Shown piece after piece: positions 44,849 through 53,403 of a stretch of DNA of 64,000 nucleotides. Each line of letters starts with the position of its first letter. The first letter of the stretch is position 1. The DNA is from Luteitalea sp. TBR-22 (GTDB lineage Bacteria; Acidobacteriota; Vicinamibacteria; Vicinamibacterales; Vicinamibacteraceae). The notes under the pieces were generated by a model that was given only the letters and a program-made list of their open reading frames with translations, made no database searches and was not told the origin of the DNA. The translations under genes were made by a program, and so were the position numbers. The stretch lies in the NCBI RefSeq assembly GCF_016865485.1, contig NZ_AP024452.1, forward strand, positions 5,602,501 through 5,666,500, written 5' to 3'.

Positions 44849-44854
44849 TAGCAT
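44849..44854 (+). promoter_or_regulatory. -10-like box for a leaderless transcript
   Basis: TAGCAT ends exactly 6 nt before the ATG at 44861. Confidence 0.5.
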
Positions 44855-44860
44855 TTCCGG

Positions 44861-47398
44861 ATGCTCGACGGTACCCAGGCTCCGCAGGTGAAGGGTCGCG
44901 CCACGGTCGGTTGGCTCCTGCCCCTGCTCCTGACCCTCTTTTTCCTGTCCGGGTTCTGCGCCCTCATCTACCAGACCCTCTGGCTCCGGCTGCTGGCGCT
45001 GGTGTTCGGCGTCACCGTCTACGCCGCCAGCACCGTGCTCGCGAGCTTCATGAGCGGCCTGGCCATCGGCAGCCTGATCGCCGGCTACGTGGCGGAGCGC
45101 ACCAAGCACCCGCTGCGCCTCTTCGGCATCGCCGAGCTCCTCGTCGGCATCACCGCCCTGCTCACGCCGTGGGCCCTCGACGCCGTCACGCGGCTGTACA
45201 TGGGGTGGTACCCGTCGCTGGCCGGCAATCTCGGCCAGCTCACGCTGGTTCGCTTCCTCCTCTCGTTCGCGGTGCTGCTGCTGCCGACGGTCCTGATGGG
45301 GTCGACACTGCCGCTGGTGTTGAAGTCCGCGCTGGGCGGCAGCCGCGACGTCGGCCAACGCATCGGCCTGCTCTATGGCATCAACACCACCGGCGCCATC
45401 GCCGGCGCGCTGCTGGCCGGCTTCGTGCTCATTCCGGGCATCGGCCTGCAGGCCGCGTTCAGGCTGGCGGCGTCGCTCAACGCGCTCATCGGCATCGCCG
45501 CCATCGTCGCCAGCACGAGGACCGACAGTGCTCACTGGAGTCGGGAATCGGGAATCGGCAATCGGACGTCGCCGGCCACGCCTGACGCCGTCGCCCCACC
45601 CCAGTCCGTAGCCGTCGGCCTGGGCCGACGGTCAGCCAACGCCGACACCGCGGCCGAATCCAGCGCCGCCCAGGGTCGACGCCTACGTGATGGTGACGTC
45701 GAGGCCTCCACCTTCACGCGCGTCGCGGTGCTGCTCGTGTTCGGGCTCTCGGGCGCCGTGTCGCTCGCGCTCGAGGTGCTCTGGTTCCGCGTCCTCGTGA
45801 TCTTCCTGCGCCCGACCACGTACTCCTTCACGCTGATGCTGGGCACGGTGCTCTCGGGCATCGCGATCGGCAGCTACCTCGCCTCGCCGATCCTCAAGCG
45901 CGGCCGCAATCTCCTGGCGTGGCTGGCCGGGCTCGAGCTCGGGATCGCGGTGCTCGCCCTGTCGTCGTTCCAGGGCCTCGGGATCACCGTGTACTCGATG
46001 GGCTGGCTGCGGCGCACGCTCACCGACTCGCCCGTCGTGGCCTACCTGTCGCCGCTGCTGGTGGCCAGCCTGCTCGCCATCCTCCCGACGGCACTGCTGC
46101 TCGGCATGGCCTTCCCGATCGGCCTGCGCGTGTGGGCGGGGACGGCAACCGACGATGGACGCGCCGCCAAGCTGGCGGGCATCTTCTACTCGATCAACGT
46201 GTGCGGGGCGATCGTCGGGGCCGCCGGGGCGGGCTTCGTGCTGATTCCCACGCTGGGCAGCACCGGCACGCTGCTCACCCTGGCCAGCGTGACCCTCGCG
46301 GGCGCATTGTTGCTCGTCATGTCGCTGTGGAAGACGCAGCGGCGCGCCGCCCTGACGATGACCGTCGTCGCCCTGGGCATCTTCGGCACCCTCGCCGCGC
46401 TGCAGGTCGACCCGTTCGAGGTGGCGCTCGTGAACTTCCACCGCAACGAGCGCCGCATCTGGCGCGAGGAGGGCGTGCAGACCAGCGTCGCCATCCACGA
46501 GCGACGCACCGGCCCGCGCCCGCAGGACCGCATGCGGATCATGTACCTCGACGGCATGCACCAGTCCAACGACATGCGGTCGACGATCTTCGGCCACAGC
46601 CGCATCGGCTTCCTGCCGACCGCGCTGCACCCGAACCCGACGCGGGCGCTCGTGGTGGGCCTCGGCGCGGGGACCACGCCCGGCGCCATCGCGATGTTCC
46701 CCAACGTGCAGGTCGACGTCGTCGAGCTCTCGGGCACCGTCGTCAAGGGCGCCAGGTTCTTCCGCATGGCGAACCGCGACGTGCTCACGAAGCCCAACGT
46801 GCACCTGCGCGTCGACGACGGCCGCAACTTCCTGCTCCTGAGTCCGCCCAGGCAGTACGACATCATCACCGCCGACGTGATCCTCCCCCGCCACGCCGGG
46901 GCGGCCAACGTCTACTCGGTGCAGTACTTCGAGCTGGTCAAGCGGGCGCTCAAGGACGATGGGATCGCGCTGCAGTGGAACGGCGGCGACACGGCGACCG
47001 AGTACGCGCTGATCCTGCGGACGTTCCGGCAGGTGTTCCCCGAGATGACGCTGTGGGGCGACGGCAGCCTGATGATCGGCATGAAGGGGCGGCTGAAGGT
47101 CGACCTCGACGCCTACCGCCGCAAGCTGGCCGATCCCGTGCTGCGGAAGGTGCTCGAGGGGTTCAACCTCGACGCCGAGGAGAAGCTGCTCAAGCAGTTC
47201 GTCGGCTCGCCGGAGGACGCGCGCGCGCTGGTCGGCGACGGCCCGGTCACCACCGACGACCACCCGCTGGTGGAGTACTTCCTGTCGCGGCCGCAGGGCG
47301 AGAAGCCGATGGACCTGAGCAACGTGTACGGCGACGTGCGGCCGTTCATCAAGTCGGCGGCACCAGTGACCTTCGTGCCGCCGGGACGAGCCAGGTGA
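44861..47398 (+). CDS. fused multi-pass membrane / spermidine-synthase-like protein
   Basis: An 845-residue protein. Two similar membrane halves (about 18-220 and 285-500) each start with a FLSGFCALIYQTLWLRLLAL or FGLSGAVSLALEVLWFRVLV segment, the usual SpeE-fusion transporter pattern. The C-terminal methyltransferase-like domain has ALVVGLGAGTTPGAIAMFPN, VDVVELSGTV, VDDGRNFLL and DVILPRHAGAANVYS. The decarboxy-SAM-binding Asp pattern is not clearly conserved, so polyamine synthesis is unproven. About 50 residues between the halves (SRESGIGNR... to ...GRRLRD) are encoded by intergenic-type repeats that have inserted in frame. Leaderless-type promoter. Confidence 0.85.
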   Translation: MLDGTQAPQVKGRATVGWLLPLLLTLFFLSGFCALIYQTLWLRLLALVFGVTVYAASTVLASFMSGLAIGSLIAGYVAERTKHPLRLFGIAELLVGITALLTPWALDAVTRLYMGWYPSLAGNLGQLTLVRFLLSFAVLLLPTVLMGSTLPLVLKSALGGSRDVGQRIGLLYGINTTGAIAGALLAGFVLIPGIGLQAAFRLAASLNALIGIAAIVASTRTDSAHWSRESGIGNRTSPATPDAVAPPQSVAVGLGRRSANADTAAESSAAQGRRLRDGDVEASTFTRVAVLLVFGLSGAVSLALEVLWFRVLVIFLRPTTYSFTLMLGTVLSGIAIGSYLASPILKRGRNLLAWLAGLELGIAVLALSSFQGLGITVYSMGWLRRTLTDSPVVAYLSPLLVASLLAILPTALLLGMAFPIGLRVWAGTATDDGRAAKLAGIFYSINVCGAIVGAAGAGFVLIPTLGSTGTLLTLASVTLAGALLLVMSLWKTQRRAALTMTVVALGIFGTLAALQVDPFEVALVNFHRNERRIWREEGVQTSVAIHERRTGPRPQDRMRIMYLDGMHQSNDMRSTIFGHSRIGFLPTALHPNPTRALVVGLGAGTTPGAIAMFPNVQVDVVELSGTVVKGARFFRMANRDVLTKPNVHLRVDDGRNFLLLSPPRQYDIITADVILPRHAGAANVYSVQYFELVKRALKDDGIALQWNGGDTATEYALILRTFRQVFPEMTLWGDGSLMIGMKGRLKVDLDAYRRKLADPVLRKVLEGFNLDAEEKLLKQFVGSPEDARALVGDGPVTTDDHPLVEYFLSRPQGEKPMDLSNVYGDVRPFIKSAAPVTFVPPGRAR
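45539..45690. repeat. intergenic repeats of families A and B inside a coding region
   Basis: Heptamers GGGAATC/GGCAATC (45542-45565) and the palindrome GCCGTCGGCCTGGGCCGACG (about 45611-45630), plus a GGGTCGACGCCTACG unit near 45674, are all in frame in the spermidine-synthase-like gene. Confidence 0.75.
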
Positions 47399-47632
47399 CA
47401 AGGGACACGTACGCGAGTCACAAGGGCGTTCGAGGGACCAGGGACCAGGAAGAGCCAGGCGACAAGGGACGAGAAGTTCCGTGAACGGCGCGGCATCCAC
47501 CTCGGGGCGTGCAGGCCACTGGGCGACTCTGATGGTTCGGGCCTCCTTGTCCCTTGTCCCTGCCGTTCCTCGCCCCTTGTCCCTTGCCTCCCTTGTGACT
47601 TGCGTACTGGTCCCTTGTCCCTCGGCTAGAAT
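47399..47632. repeat. fold-back element rich in ACAAGGGAC / GTCCCTTGT
   Basis: GTACGCGAGTCACAAGGG at 47409-47426 is the inverse of CCCTTGTGACTTGCGTAC at 47590-47607 (17 of 18). Many ACAAGGGAC copies lie on the left and GTCCCTTGT copies on the right. The central part (about 47470-47540) looks unrelated. No gene is supported in this gap. Confidence 0.6.
47627..47632 (+). promoter_or_regulatory. -10-like box for a leaderless NamZ-type transcript
   Basis: TAGAAT ends exactly 6 nt before GTG 47639. Confidence 0.5.
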
Positions 47633-47638
47633 CGCCCC

Positions 47639-48805
47639 GTGCCCGTCACGCTCGGCCTCACCCGCCTGCTCGCCTCCGGACGCCTCGACGGCCTCCGCGT
47701 CGGGCTCGTCGCCAACCCGTCGTCGGTCGACACCCGCTTCGTGCATGCGGTCGACCAGGTCGATCAGGCCGCCGGGGTGACGCTCGGGGCGATCTTCGGG
47801 CCCCAGCACGGGTTCCACTCGAACCTGCAGGACAACATGATCGAGACGCCGCACGCCGAGGATCCGGCGCGGCGCGTGCCGGTCTACTCGCTGTACAGCG
47901 AGACGCGCGAGCCGACCGAGGCGATGCTCGAGGGCCTCGACGCCCTGGTGATCGACCTGCAGGACGTCGGCACGCGTGTCTACACGTTCATCTACACCAT
48001 GGCCAACTGCCTGAAGGCGGCCGCCCGCAGGGGCCTGCCGGTCTTCGTGTGCGACCGGCCCAACCCGATCGGCGGGCGGGTGGTCGAGGGCCCGATGCTG
48101 ATCCCGGGCTACGAGTCGTTCGTCGGGCTCTATCCCATCGCGCTGCGGCACGGCCTGACGATTGCGGAGCTCGCGCGCCTCTTCAACGAGCAGTTCGGCA
48201 TCGGTGCGCAGCTCGAGGCCGTGACCATGCAGGGCTGGGATCGTGGCCAGTGGTGGGACGCGACGGGCGTGCCCTGGGTCATGCCCTCGCCGAACATGCC
48301 GACGCTCGAGACCGCCATCGTGTATCCGGGCATGGTGCTGTTCGAGGGGACGCTGCTCTCCGAAGGGCGTGGCACGACGCGCCCGTTCGAACTGGTCGGC
48401 CATCCTGGCGTGGACGCCGAGCGGCTGGCCGCGCGCCTCAACGCGCACGGCCTGCCCGGCGTGCACTTCCGGCCCGCGTACTTCGAGCCGACCTTCCAGA
48501 AGCACGCGCGCGTGACCTGCGGCGGCTGCCAGTTGCACGTCACCGATCGCGACAGGTTCCGATCGGTGGACGCGGCCATCGCGCTGCTGTGCGAGTTCCG
48601 CGACGCGCTCCCCGGCCGGCAGCTCCCGTGGCGTCCGCCGCCCTACGAGTACGAGTACGAGAAGATGCCGATCGACATCCTCGCGGGGTCGGACGTGCTC
48701 CGCACCGCGGTGGATGCCGGCGCCACGCCCATGGAGGTCAGCGTGGCGTGCCGACTCGACGCCAGCTCGTTCAACGCGCTGCGATCGAGCTGCCTGATGT
48801 ACTGA
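47639..48805 (+). CDS. DUF1343 / NamZ-type exo-beta-N-acetylmuramidase
   Basis: A 388-residue protein of the family founded by NamZ, which removes terminal MurNAc from peptidoglycan fragments. Family segments are [79 protein letters not shown] and [21 protein letters not shown]. The conserved Glu in LSEGRGT is a likely active-site residue. No signal peptide is seen, so a cytoplasmic recycling role is plausible. The start is GTG 47639 with a leaderless-type box. The length is normal. Confidence 0.9.
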   Translation: MPVTLGLTRLLASGRLDGLRVGLVANPSSVDTRFVHAVDQVDQAAGVTLGAIFGPQHGFHSNLQDNMIETPHAEDPARRVPVYSLYSETREPTEAMLEGLDALVIDLQDVGTRVYTFIYTMANCLKAAARRGLPVFVCDRPNPIGGRVVEGPMLIPGYESFVGLYPIALRHGLTIAELARLFNEQFGIGAQLEAVTMQGWDRGQWWDATGVPWVMPSPNMPTLETAIVYPGMVLFEGTLLSEGRGTTRPFELVGHPGVDAERLAARLNAHGLPGVHFRPAYFEPTFQKHARVTCGGCQLHVTDRDRFRSVDAAIALLCEFRDALPGRQLPWRPPPYEYEYEKMPIDILAGSDVLRTAVDAGATPMEVSVACRLDASSFNALRSSCLMY

Positions 48806-48930
48806 CACAGGACGGCCTTCGGCCTTCGGCCCCGGGCCTTCACATCCCGCCGCGACGTCGTTGGCCGGCCTGCCGGCATTCGGCATCACGGCATCGCAGC
48901 ATCGACCGTTTCCTTCGCCAAGGAGTTGCC

Positions 48931-49599
48931 ATGCATCGTCGTACCGCCCTGCTGTCCACCCTCGCCCTCGCCGCCGTCATGACCGTGCCGGCGCGCGCCC
49001 AACAGGCCGAGGCCGGCTTCACCCCGCTGTTCGACGGCAAGACCCTGAACGGCTGGACGCTCATCGGCGGCCACGGCGACGGCTACATGGTCAAGGACGG
49101 GATGATCGTCTGCGCCAAGGGGGGCGGCGGCAAGCTGCTCACCGACAAGGAATACAGCGACTTCGTGCTGCGTTTCGAGTTCCGCCTGCCGCCCGAAGGA
49201 TCCAACAACGGCCTCGGCATTCGCGCCCCGAAGGAAGGCGACGCTGCGTACCAGGGCATCGAGCTGCAGATCCTCGACGAGAAGGCCGCGCTCGCCGAGA
49301 AGTGGGGCAAGCTCAAGGACTCGCAGTTCCACGGCAGCGTGTACGACGTGATCGCCGCGAAGAAGGGCGCACAGAAGCCCGGCGGGGAGTGGAACGTGCA
49401 GGAGGTGACGGCCAGGGGCAAGCGCATCACCGTCGTGCTCAACGGCCAGACGATCCTCGACGCCGACCTCGCGACGGTCACCGACCCGGCCGTGCTCAAG
49501 AAGCACCCGGGCCTGCTGCGCACCAGCGGCCACATCGGCTTCCTTGGCCACAACGATTACGTCGAGTTCCGCAACATCCGTATCAAGGAACTGAAGTAG
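48931..49599 (+). CDS. secreted DUF1080 (3-keto-disaccharide hydrolase-like) protein
   Basis: A 222-residue protein. A signal peptide ([23 protein letters not shown]) precedes a single concanavalin-like jelly roll: [91 protein letters not shown] and [21 protein letters not shown]. This is a textbook DUF1080 domain. Some members hydrolyse 3-keto-glycosides; others are binding modules. AAGGAG lies 5 nt before the ATG. The TAG stop touches a degenerate family C repeat. Confidence 0.92.
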   Translation: MHRRTALLSTLALAAVMTVPARAQQAEAGFTPLFDGKTLNGWTLIGGHGDGYMVKDGMIVCAKGGGGKLLTDKEYSDFVLRFEFRLPPEGSNNGLGIRAPKEGDAAYQGIELQILDEKAALAEKWGKLKDSQFHGSVYDVIAAKKGAQKPGGEWNVQEVTARGKRITVVLNGQTILDADLATVTDPAVLKKHPGLLRTSGHIGFLGHNDYVEFRNIRIKELK

Positions 49600-49639
49600 G
49601 CGAGAGGCGCGCACCTTGCCCTGAGCGAAGTCGAAGGGC

Positions 49640-49649
49640 GCGCCCTACC
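49640..49649. repeat. family C repeat end GCGCCCTACC
   Basis: One terminal sequence of the family C element; the stop codon of the minus-strand gene at 49645 lies inside it. Confidence 0.45.
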
Positions 49650-50157
49650 TCTGTGCTGGCCTGGCGCCCGCCTCCTCGATGCCGAGGAAGGCCGCCAGGC
49701 CGCCGTGCAGCGCATCGGCGCCCCACACCCCGCGGTACACCTCGATCAGTTGCTCGCGCGCCACCACCCGCATCGCCACGCGGTTGGCCAGCTCCTCGGT
49801 CTGCAGGTAGGGGTGGTGGGTGTAGATCCAGACGTGCCCGAGCTCGTGCGCGAGCGCCGCCTCGAGTTGGGCCCCGCCAAGGCCTTCCACGAAGTCACGC
49901 TGGACCGTCAGGGAGAAGGTGCGCCCGTCGGCTGCATCCCGGCGGATCGAGACCAGCCGCGGGTCGCGCTCGACAATCGACACCGTCACCGCGGCACTGA
50001 TGCCCAGCCGCTCGCGCAGATCGTCCACCACCCGCTGCAGCGTGTCCTCGCGCGTACCCGCCCCGGCGGTCACGCCAGCGCAGAGCCCCAGGCACAGCAG
50101 CACCGCACGGACGAGGAAATTCCTTCCACCGGACCAGCAATTCTTACGCGACGCCAC
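49645..50157 (-). CDS. secreted protein with an HExxH motif (putative metalloprotease-like)
   Basis: A protein of 170 residues from GTG 50157, or 199 from ATG 50244. A hydrophobic segment (FLVRAVLLCLGLCAGVTAGAG) suggests export. The sequence AALAHELGHVWIYTHHPYLQTEELANRVAMRVV holds a zincin HExxH motif followed by a Glu that could be the third ligand. The N-terminal part (LQRVVDDLRERLGISAAVTVSIVERDPRLVS) is a plausible substrate-binding beta-alpha region. I do not recognise a named family. The start is uncertain because both candidates lack a strong ribosome-binding site. Confidence 0.65.
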   Translation of the reverse strand: MASRKNCWSGGRNFLVRAVLLCLGLCAGVTAGAGTREDTLQRVVDDLRERLGISAAVTVSIVERDPRLVSIRRDAADGRTFSLTVQRDFVEGLGGAQLEAALAHELGHVWIYTHHPYLQTEELANRVAMRVVAREQLIEVYRGVWGADALHGGLAAFLGIEEAGARPAQR

Positions 50158-50355
50158 GTCCTGCCCGCGGCACCCGCCACGGTCGCGCTCATCGCGCAAG
50201 CAGTTGATGACCAGTGACTTGCGCCAATCCGCACGAACGGGCATGGGCCTTGCCTTCAGAAGTGGCAGGTACCGGGCGGAACCGGACCTGACACGGAAAC
50301 GATGGACGCCCCGCTCGGGCGTCCACGGATGCGCGACATACACGGAGGCAACATC

Positions 50356-50790
50356 ATGAAGAAGCTCACCAGCACCTTCGCCACGCTCGTCGTCGTGACC
50401 GCCCTCGGGGCCCCGGCATTCGCCCAGGCGCCCACCACGACCACACCGCTGCCGGCGCCGCAGCAACCGACGACGCAGCAGGAGCCGACGACCGAGCAGC
50501 CGAAGCCGTCGATCGGCGTGACGCCGCTCGAGGACGACGCCAAGGCCGAGGCCAAGACCCTGACGGGGCGGCTCGTGCGCGTCGACAGCGACGGCATGGC
50601 CATCTTCATCAAGGGCGCAGACGACAAGGAACAGCGCTTCCGCTACACCGACGCCACCAAGGTCGTCGGCGCGCAGGAACAGGTGTCGGGCCTGGCGACC
50701 AAGGCCGGCTCGCTCGTGACCGTGCACTACACCGAGGGGGCGGGCGACGTGCTGATCGCCACCAAGGTGCAGTTCGACCAGAAGAAGTAA
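50356..50790 (+). CDS. small secreted protein with a Pro/Thr/Gln-rich linker
   Basis: A 144-residue protein. A signal peptide ends at AFAQA. A low-complexity linker (TTTTPLPAPQQPTTQQEPTT, residues about 27-46) follows, then a compact beta domain (TLTGRLVRVDSDGMAIFIKG, QRFRYTDATKVVGAQEQVSG, LVTVHYTEGAGDVLIATKVQF). The beta domain resembles small OB-like or DUF5666-type modules that bind ions or walls; that is inference. GGAGG lies 7 nt before ATG 50356. It is divergent from the HExxH protein gene across a 198-bp gap, in which I see no clear promoter. Confidence 0.72.
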   Translation: MKKLTSTFATLVVVTALGAPAFAQAPTTTTPLPAPQQPTTQQEPTTEQPKPSIGVTPLEDDAKAEAKTLTGRLVRVDSDGMAIFIKGADDKEQRFRYTDATKVVGAQEQVSGLATKAGSLVTVHYTEGAGDVLIATKVQFDQKK

Positions 50791-50844
50791 CGTCACCGTA
50801 CGGTGACGCATGAGGTACACGGCGCAGTCGCACCTGCGCCAGGG

Positions 50845-50876
50845 ACGGGCTCTGCCTCGCACGAGGCGGAGCCCGT
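50845..50876 (+). terminator. strong hairpin downstream of the small secreted protein gene
   Basis: ACGGGCTC-T-GCCTC, loop GCAC, GAGGC-G-GAGCCCGT: a 13-bp stem with one mismatch. No clear U-tract follows. It separates convergent genes. Confidence 0.45.
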
Positions 50877-50924
50877 TCCGCATTATGCGGATGGCTCCAC
50901 GAAGGACACAAGCACAGCAGGGAC

Positions 50925-51404
50925 TTACCTCGCCTGCTCGACGCAACGCGGCTGCGGCGTGGTCCCCCACAGGCCACGCGCGGCAGAGCGCGCCTCCGCC
51001 TCGGCGCGAAGCAGCAGAGGGTCGCGGCTGTACTTGCGATACACGCACGCGAGTCCGGCGCGCACCAGCGACACGCTCAGGTCGGCGCCCTCCCTCGTCA
51101 CGCGCGCCACCAGGCGCCCGTAGCGGTCGACGTCGGTTCCGCGAACGCGAACGGTGCGCCCGAACGACTCGGCCCGTGTGAACCGCGTCGCTGCCGACGA
51201 AAAGGGCTCGCCGCGCTCCGGCGTGTCGATGCCATCGAGCCGGATGCGGATCGTCGCGTGCCCACCGGCCCGGCGCACGTCGATCGTGTCGCCATCGACG
51301 ACCTTCGCCACCAGCGCGTCGAACGTCTCGCCGGGCACCTGCGCCATCGACGGCGACGGGCACACCAGTGCCGCCACCACGAGGCACCGCAGCGCCGTCT
51401 TCAC
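50925..51404 (-). CDS. secreted thermonuclease (SNase-like)
   Basis: A 159-residue protein with a signal peptide ending near PSMAQ. The SNase OB-fold core is visible: LVAKVVDGDTIDVRRAGGHATIRIRLDGIDTPERGE holds the Asp and Arg-Glu active-site signatures. VDRYGRLVARV, LSVSLVRAGLACVYRKY and AEAEARSAARGLW complete it. It cleaves DNA and RNA outside the cytoplasm with calcium. Its GTG overlaps the stop of the zinc-ribbon gene by 4 nt, so it is the last gene of the chain that begins with LOG and sigma-like proteins. Confidence 0.92.
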   Translation of the reverse strand: MKTALRCLVVAALVCPSPSMAQVPGETFDALVAKVVDGDTIDVRRAGGHATIRIRLDGIDTPERGEPFSSAATRFTRAESFGRTVRVRGTDVDRYGRLVARVTREGADLSVSLVRAGLACVYRKYSRDPLLLRAEAEARSAARGLWGTTPQPRCVEQAR

Positions 51405-51622
51405 TGGTCCTGCGCGTCGCGGGCGATCTGCCTCACCGGGTCGGGCAGCAGCCGGGTCGCGAACTTCCAGCACGTGCCGCACTCGGGGCAATCGTAGAAG
51501 TGGATGGGCATCTGCGGCATCGACACGGCCTGCGTCCGGAACGCGCCCGAGCCGACCTCGGTGTGCACATGCACGAGCGGCTCGCCGCAGTCGGGACAGT
51601 CGTGGGAAGGGATGGGAGTCAA
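51401..51622 (-). CDS. small zinc-ribbon protein
   Basis: A 73-residue protein with two CxxC knuckles, HDCPDCGEPLVHVHTE and YDCPECGTCWKF, about 37 residues apart; this is a rubredoxin-like zinc ribbon. It starts with TTG overlapping the upstream stop (TTGA) and its own stop overlaps the thermonuclease start (GTGA). It could bind nucleic acid or protein. Its function is unknown, and its place in the chain ties it to the Lon-like protein. Confidence 0.75.
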   Translation of the reverse strand: MTPIPSHDCPDCGEPLVHVHTEVGSGAFRTQAVSMPQMPIHFYDCPECGTCWKFATRLLPDPVRQIARDAQDQ

Positions 51623-53403
51623 TACGGAAAGTACCTCGCCACGTACGTCGCCGGGGTGAGGCCACCGGCGGCGCGCATGAGGTGATCGACGATGCCCGGC
51701 TGGAGCCTGCCGAGGTCGTCGAGGGCCAGTTGCGCAGCGGCATCATCCGCGGCCGCCAGCGCGTCGTCCATGCGCACGAGCGCGTGCGCCACCTGTGACG
51801 CGTGGGGATGGGTCGATCGACGGTCCTGGGCCACGGCGGCCTCGCGCGCCAGCATGCCGCGGAGCGCTGCGGCGGCCGGCGCCGCCGGGTCGGTGGCGCG
51901 CAGCCAGGCGCGCGCTGCGGCCCATCGCACGTGCTGGGGACCGGCGGCATCACCGGCCAGTCCGGCCAGCACGGCGCGCGCGGGCTCACGGTCGGGCACG
52001 CCCAGGGCCAGCGCGGCGCGCGAGCGCGCGAGGTCGATGTAGGCCTGGCCCTGGAAGCCGAACGGCCCGAGCGGCAGGATCGAGGCGAGCATCGCGTCGG
52101 CCCGCGCGAACGCGTCGTGGTCACCGGTGGCGCCTGCCAACCGGAACCACTCGGCGAGCGGAAACGAGATGTCGCGGTAGAGCAGCGCCTCGTAGTACGT
52201 GCGCGCGAGGGCCTCCTGCCGTCGGAGTGCCTCGATCGGCCGCCCCGTGACCGCGAGCAGGCGGGCGCGGGCGCCCTCGACGCGCCAGGCCATCGGGTGA
52301 CCCTCGTGCAGGTCCGGCTGCGCGAAGCGATCCAGCAGCGGCACGAGCGTGTCGGGGGCCGGCGTGCCGCTGTCGGCCGACTGCTGGACGAGGTGCGCGA
52401 GCAGATGGAGCCGCAGGTGCGCGGGCCGGGCCGCCAGCTGCGCGGGTGAGGGCACCGGCAACGAGCCGGCGTTGAACTCGTGGCGCTCGGCGATGCCGAG
52501 TGCGAACGCCAACTGGAAACGCTGATCGGCGGTGAGGTCGGGCCACTGCGCGAGGGCGCGCGAGGCCGCCGCGGCGATGGGCGACCAGTCGACGAGCTCG
52601 CCGCGCCCTTCCAGCGCGAAGCGGAAGAACCACTCGCACAGGCTGCGTCGGCGCTCTCCGTCGAGGCCTTCCTGCAGCAACAGGCCGGCCAGGCGATCTC
52701 CGAAGACGTGCTCGAGTGCCTGCGACGTGCCATGCACGCCGATCACCTCGAGAGGTCCCGCATGGCGCTCGGCGTCGCTGACCTGGGACGCCGCCACCAG
52801 CACCCGGGTGACGCTCGGCAGGAGCGCGCGTATCGTGGCGAGCTTCACATCGAGCCCGTCCACCTCTTCGACGCGCCCGTCGGCCGCCACGGCGGCGCTG
52901 GCCACGAGGTCCCCCGGCAGCGACACGCGGAACACGAGCGACGCCTGCAGGAGGAACAGCGCGAGGCCGAAGGAAGGGCCGGACACCACGTCGCACGGCG
53001 GCGCCTGCCCGGGCTCGGTGAGGTGCGCGCCGACAGGCAGGAGGTGCAGCGCGCCGGCGTGCGCGGCGTTCACCGACTGCCACAACAATGGCACCGAGCG
53101 CGGCAGCGCGAGCGACGCGGCGTCCCACGACTGGCGAGTGGTGGTGCCGACCTCCGGCCCTCGCCGTAACGCGGCGCCGGTGTGCAGGATCCACGCAAAG
53201 CCGCAGGTGCGCTCGACGCTCAGGCCGGCGATGGTGCCGATCGCCGCCGCGGGAGGCGACGGCAGTCCCGTGATGTCGCGAGCGAGGGCCGCGGCCGGCG
53301 ACGCGGCATCGGTCGGCCAGCACCAGGGGCCGATCCCGAGCACGGGGCGCAGCCGCGCGCGAGCCGCGCGGTCCGCGCGCCCGCGAACGAGTTCAGGCAG
53401 CAA
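51619..53403 (-). CDS. AAA-less Lon-type (S16) protease domain protein
   Basis: A 594-residue protein. Residues about 90-240 match the Lon proteolytic domain: VVSGPSFGLALFLLQ aligns with DGPSAG, placing the catalytic Ser at 144. DGRVEEVDGLDVKLATI aligns with the Lon GG(L/I)KEK stretch, placing the Lys at 187. The 43-residue spacing equals that of S679 and K722 in E. coli Lon. TRVLVAAS and a VHGTSQALEHVF tail also fit. No AAA+ or SAVED domain is present. Residues 260-594 are helical and repeat-like. The start is TTG, overlapping the upstream gene by 11 nt. A regulatory protease is the best guess. Confidence 0.75.
   Translation of the reverse strand: MLPELVRGRADRAARARLRPVLGIGPWCWPTDAASPAAALARDITGLPSPPAAAIGTIAGLSVERTCGFAWILHTGAALRRGPEVGTTTRQSWDAASLALPRSVPLLWQSVNAAHAGALHLLPVGAHLTEPGQAPPCDVVSGPSFGLALFLLQASLVFRVSLPGDLVASAAVAADGRVEEVDGLDVKLATIRALLPSVTRVLVAASQVSDAERHAGPLEVIGVHGTSQALEHVFGDRLAGLLLQEGLDGERRRSLCEWFFRFALEGRGELVDWSPIAAAASRALAQWPDLTADQRFQLAFALGIAERHEFNAGSLPVPSPAQLAARPAHLRLHLLAHLVQQSADSGTPAPDTLVPLLDRFAQPDLHEGHPMAWRVEGARARLLAVTGRPIEALRRQEALARTYYEALLYRDISFPLAEWFRLAGATGDHDAFARADAMLASILPLGPFGFQGQAYIDLARSRAALALGVPDREPARAVLAGLAGDAAGPQHVRWAAARAWLRATDPAAPAAAALRGMLAREAAVAQDRRSTHPHASQVAHALVRMDDALAAADDAAAQLALDDLGRLQPGIVDHLMRAAGGLTPATYVARYFPY

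Noticed and set aside
45683-48889. A 1068-codon minus-strand open frame over the SpeE-like and NamZ-type genes
   Set aside because: It spans two well-supported genes and a repeat gap and contains no recognisable domain; it is a high-GC artefact.
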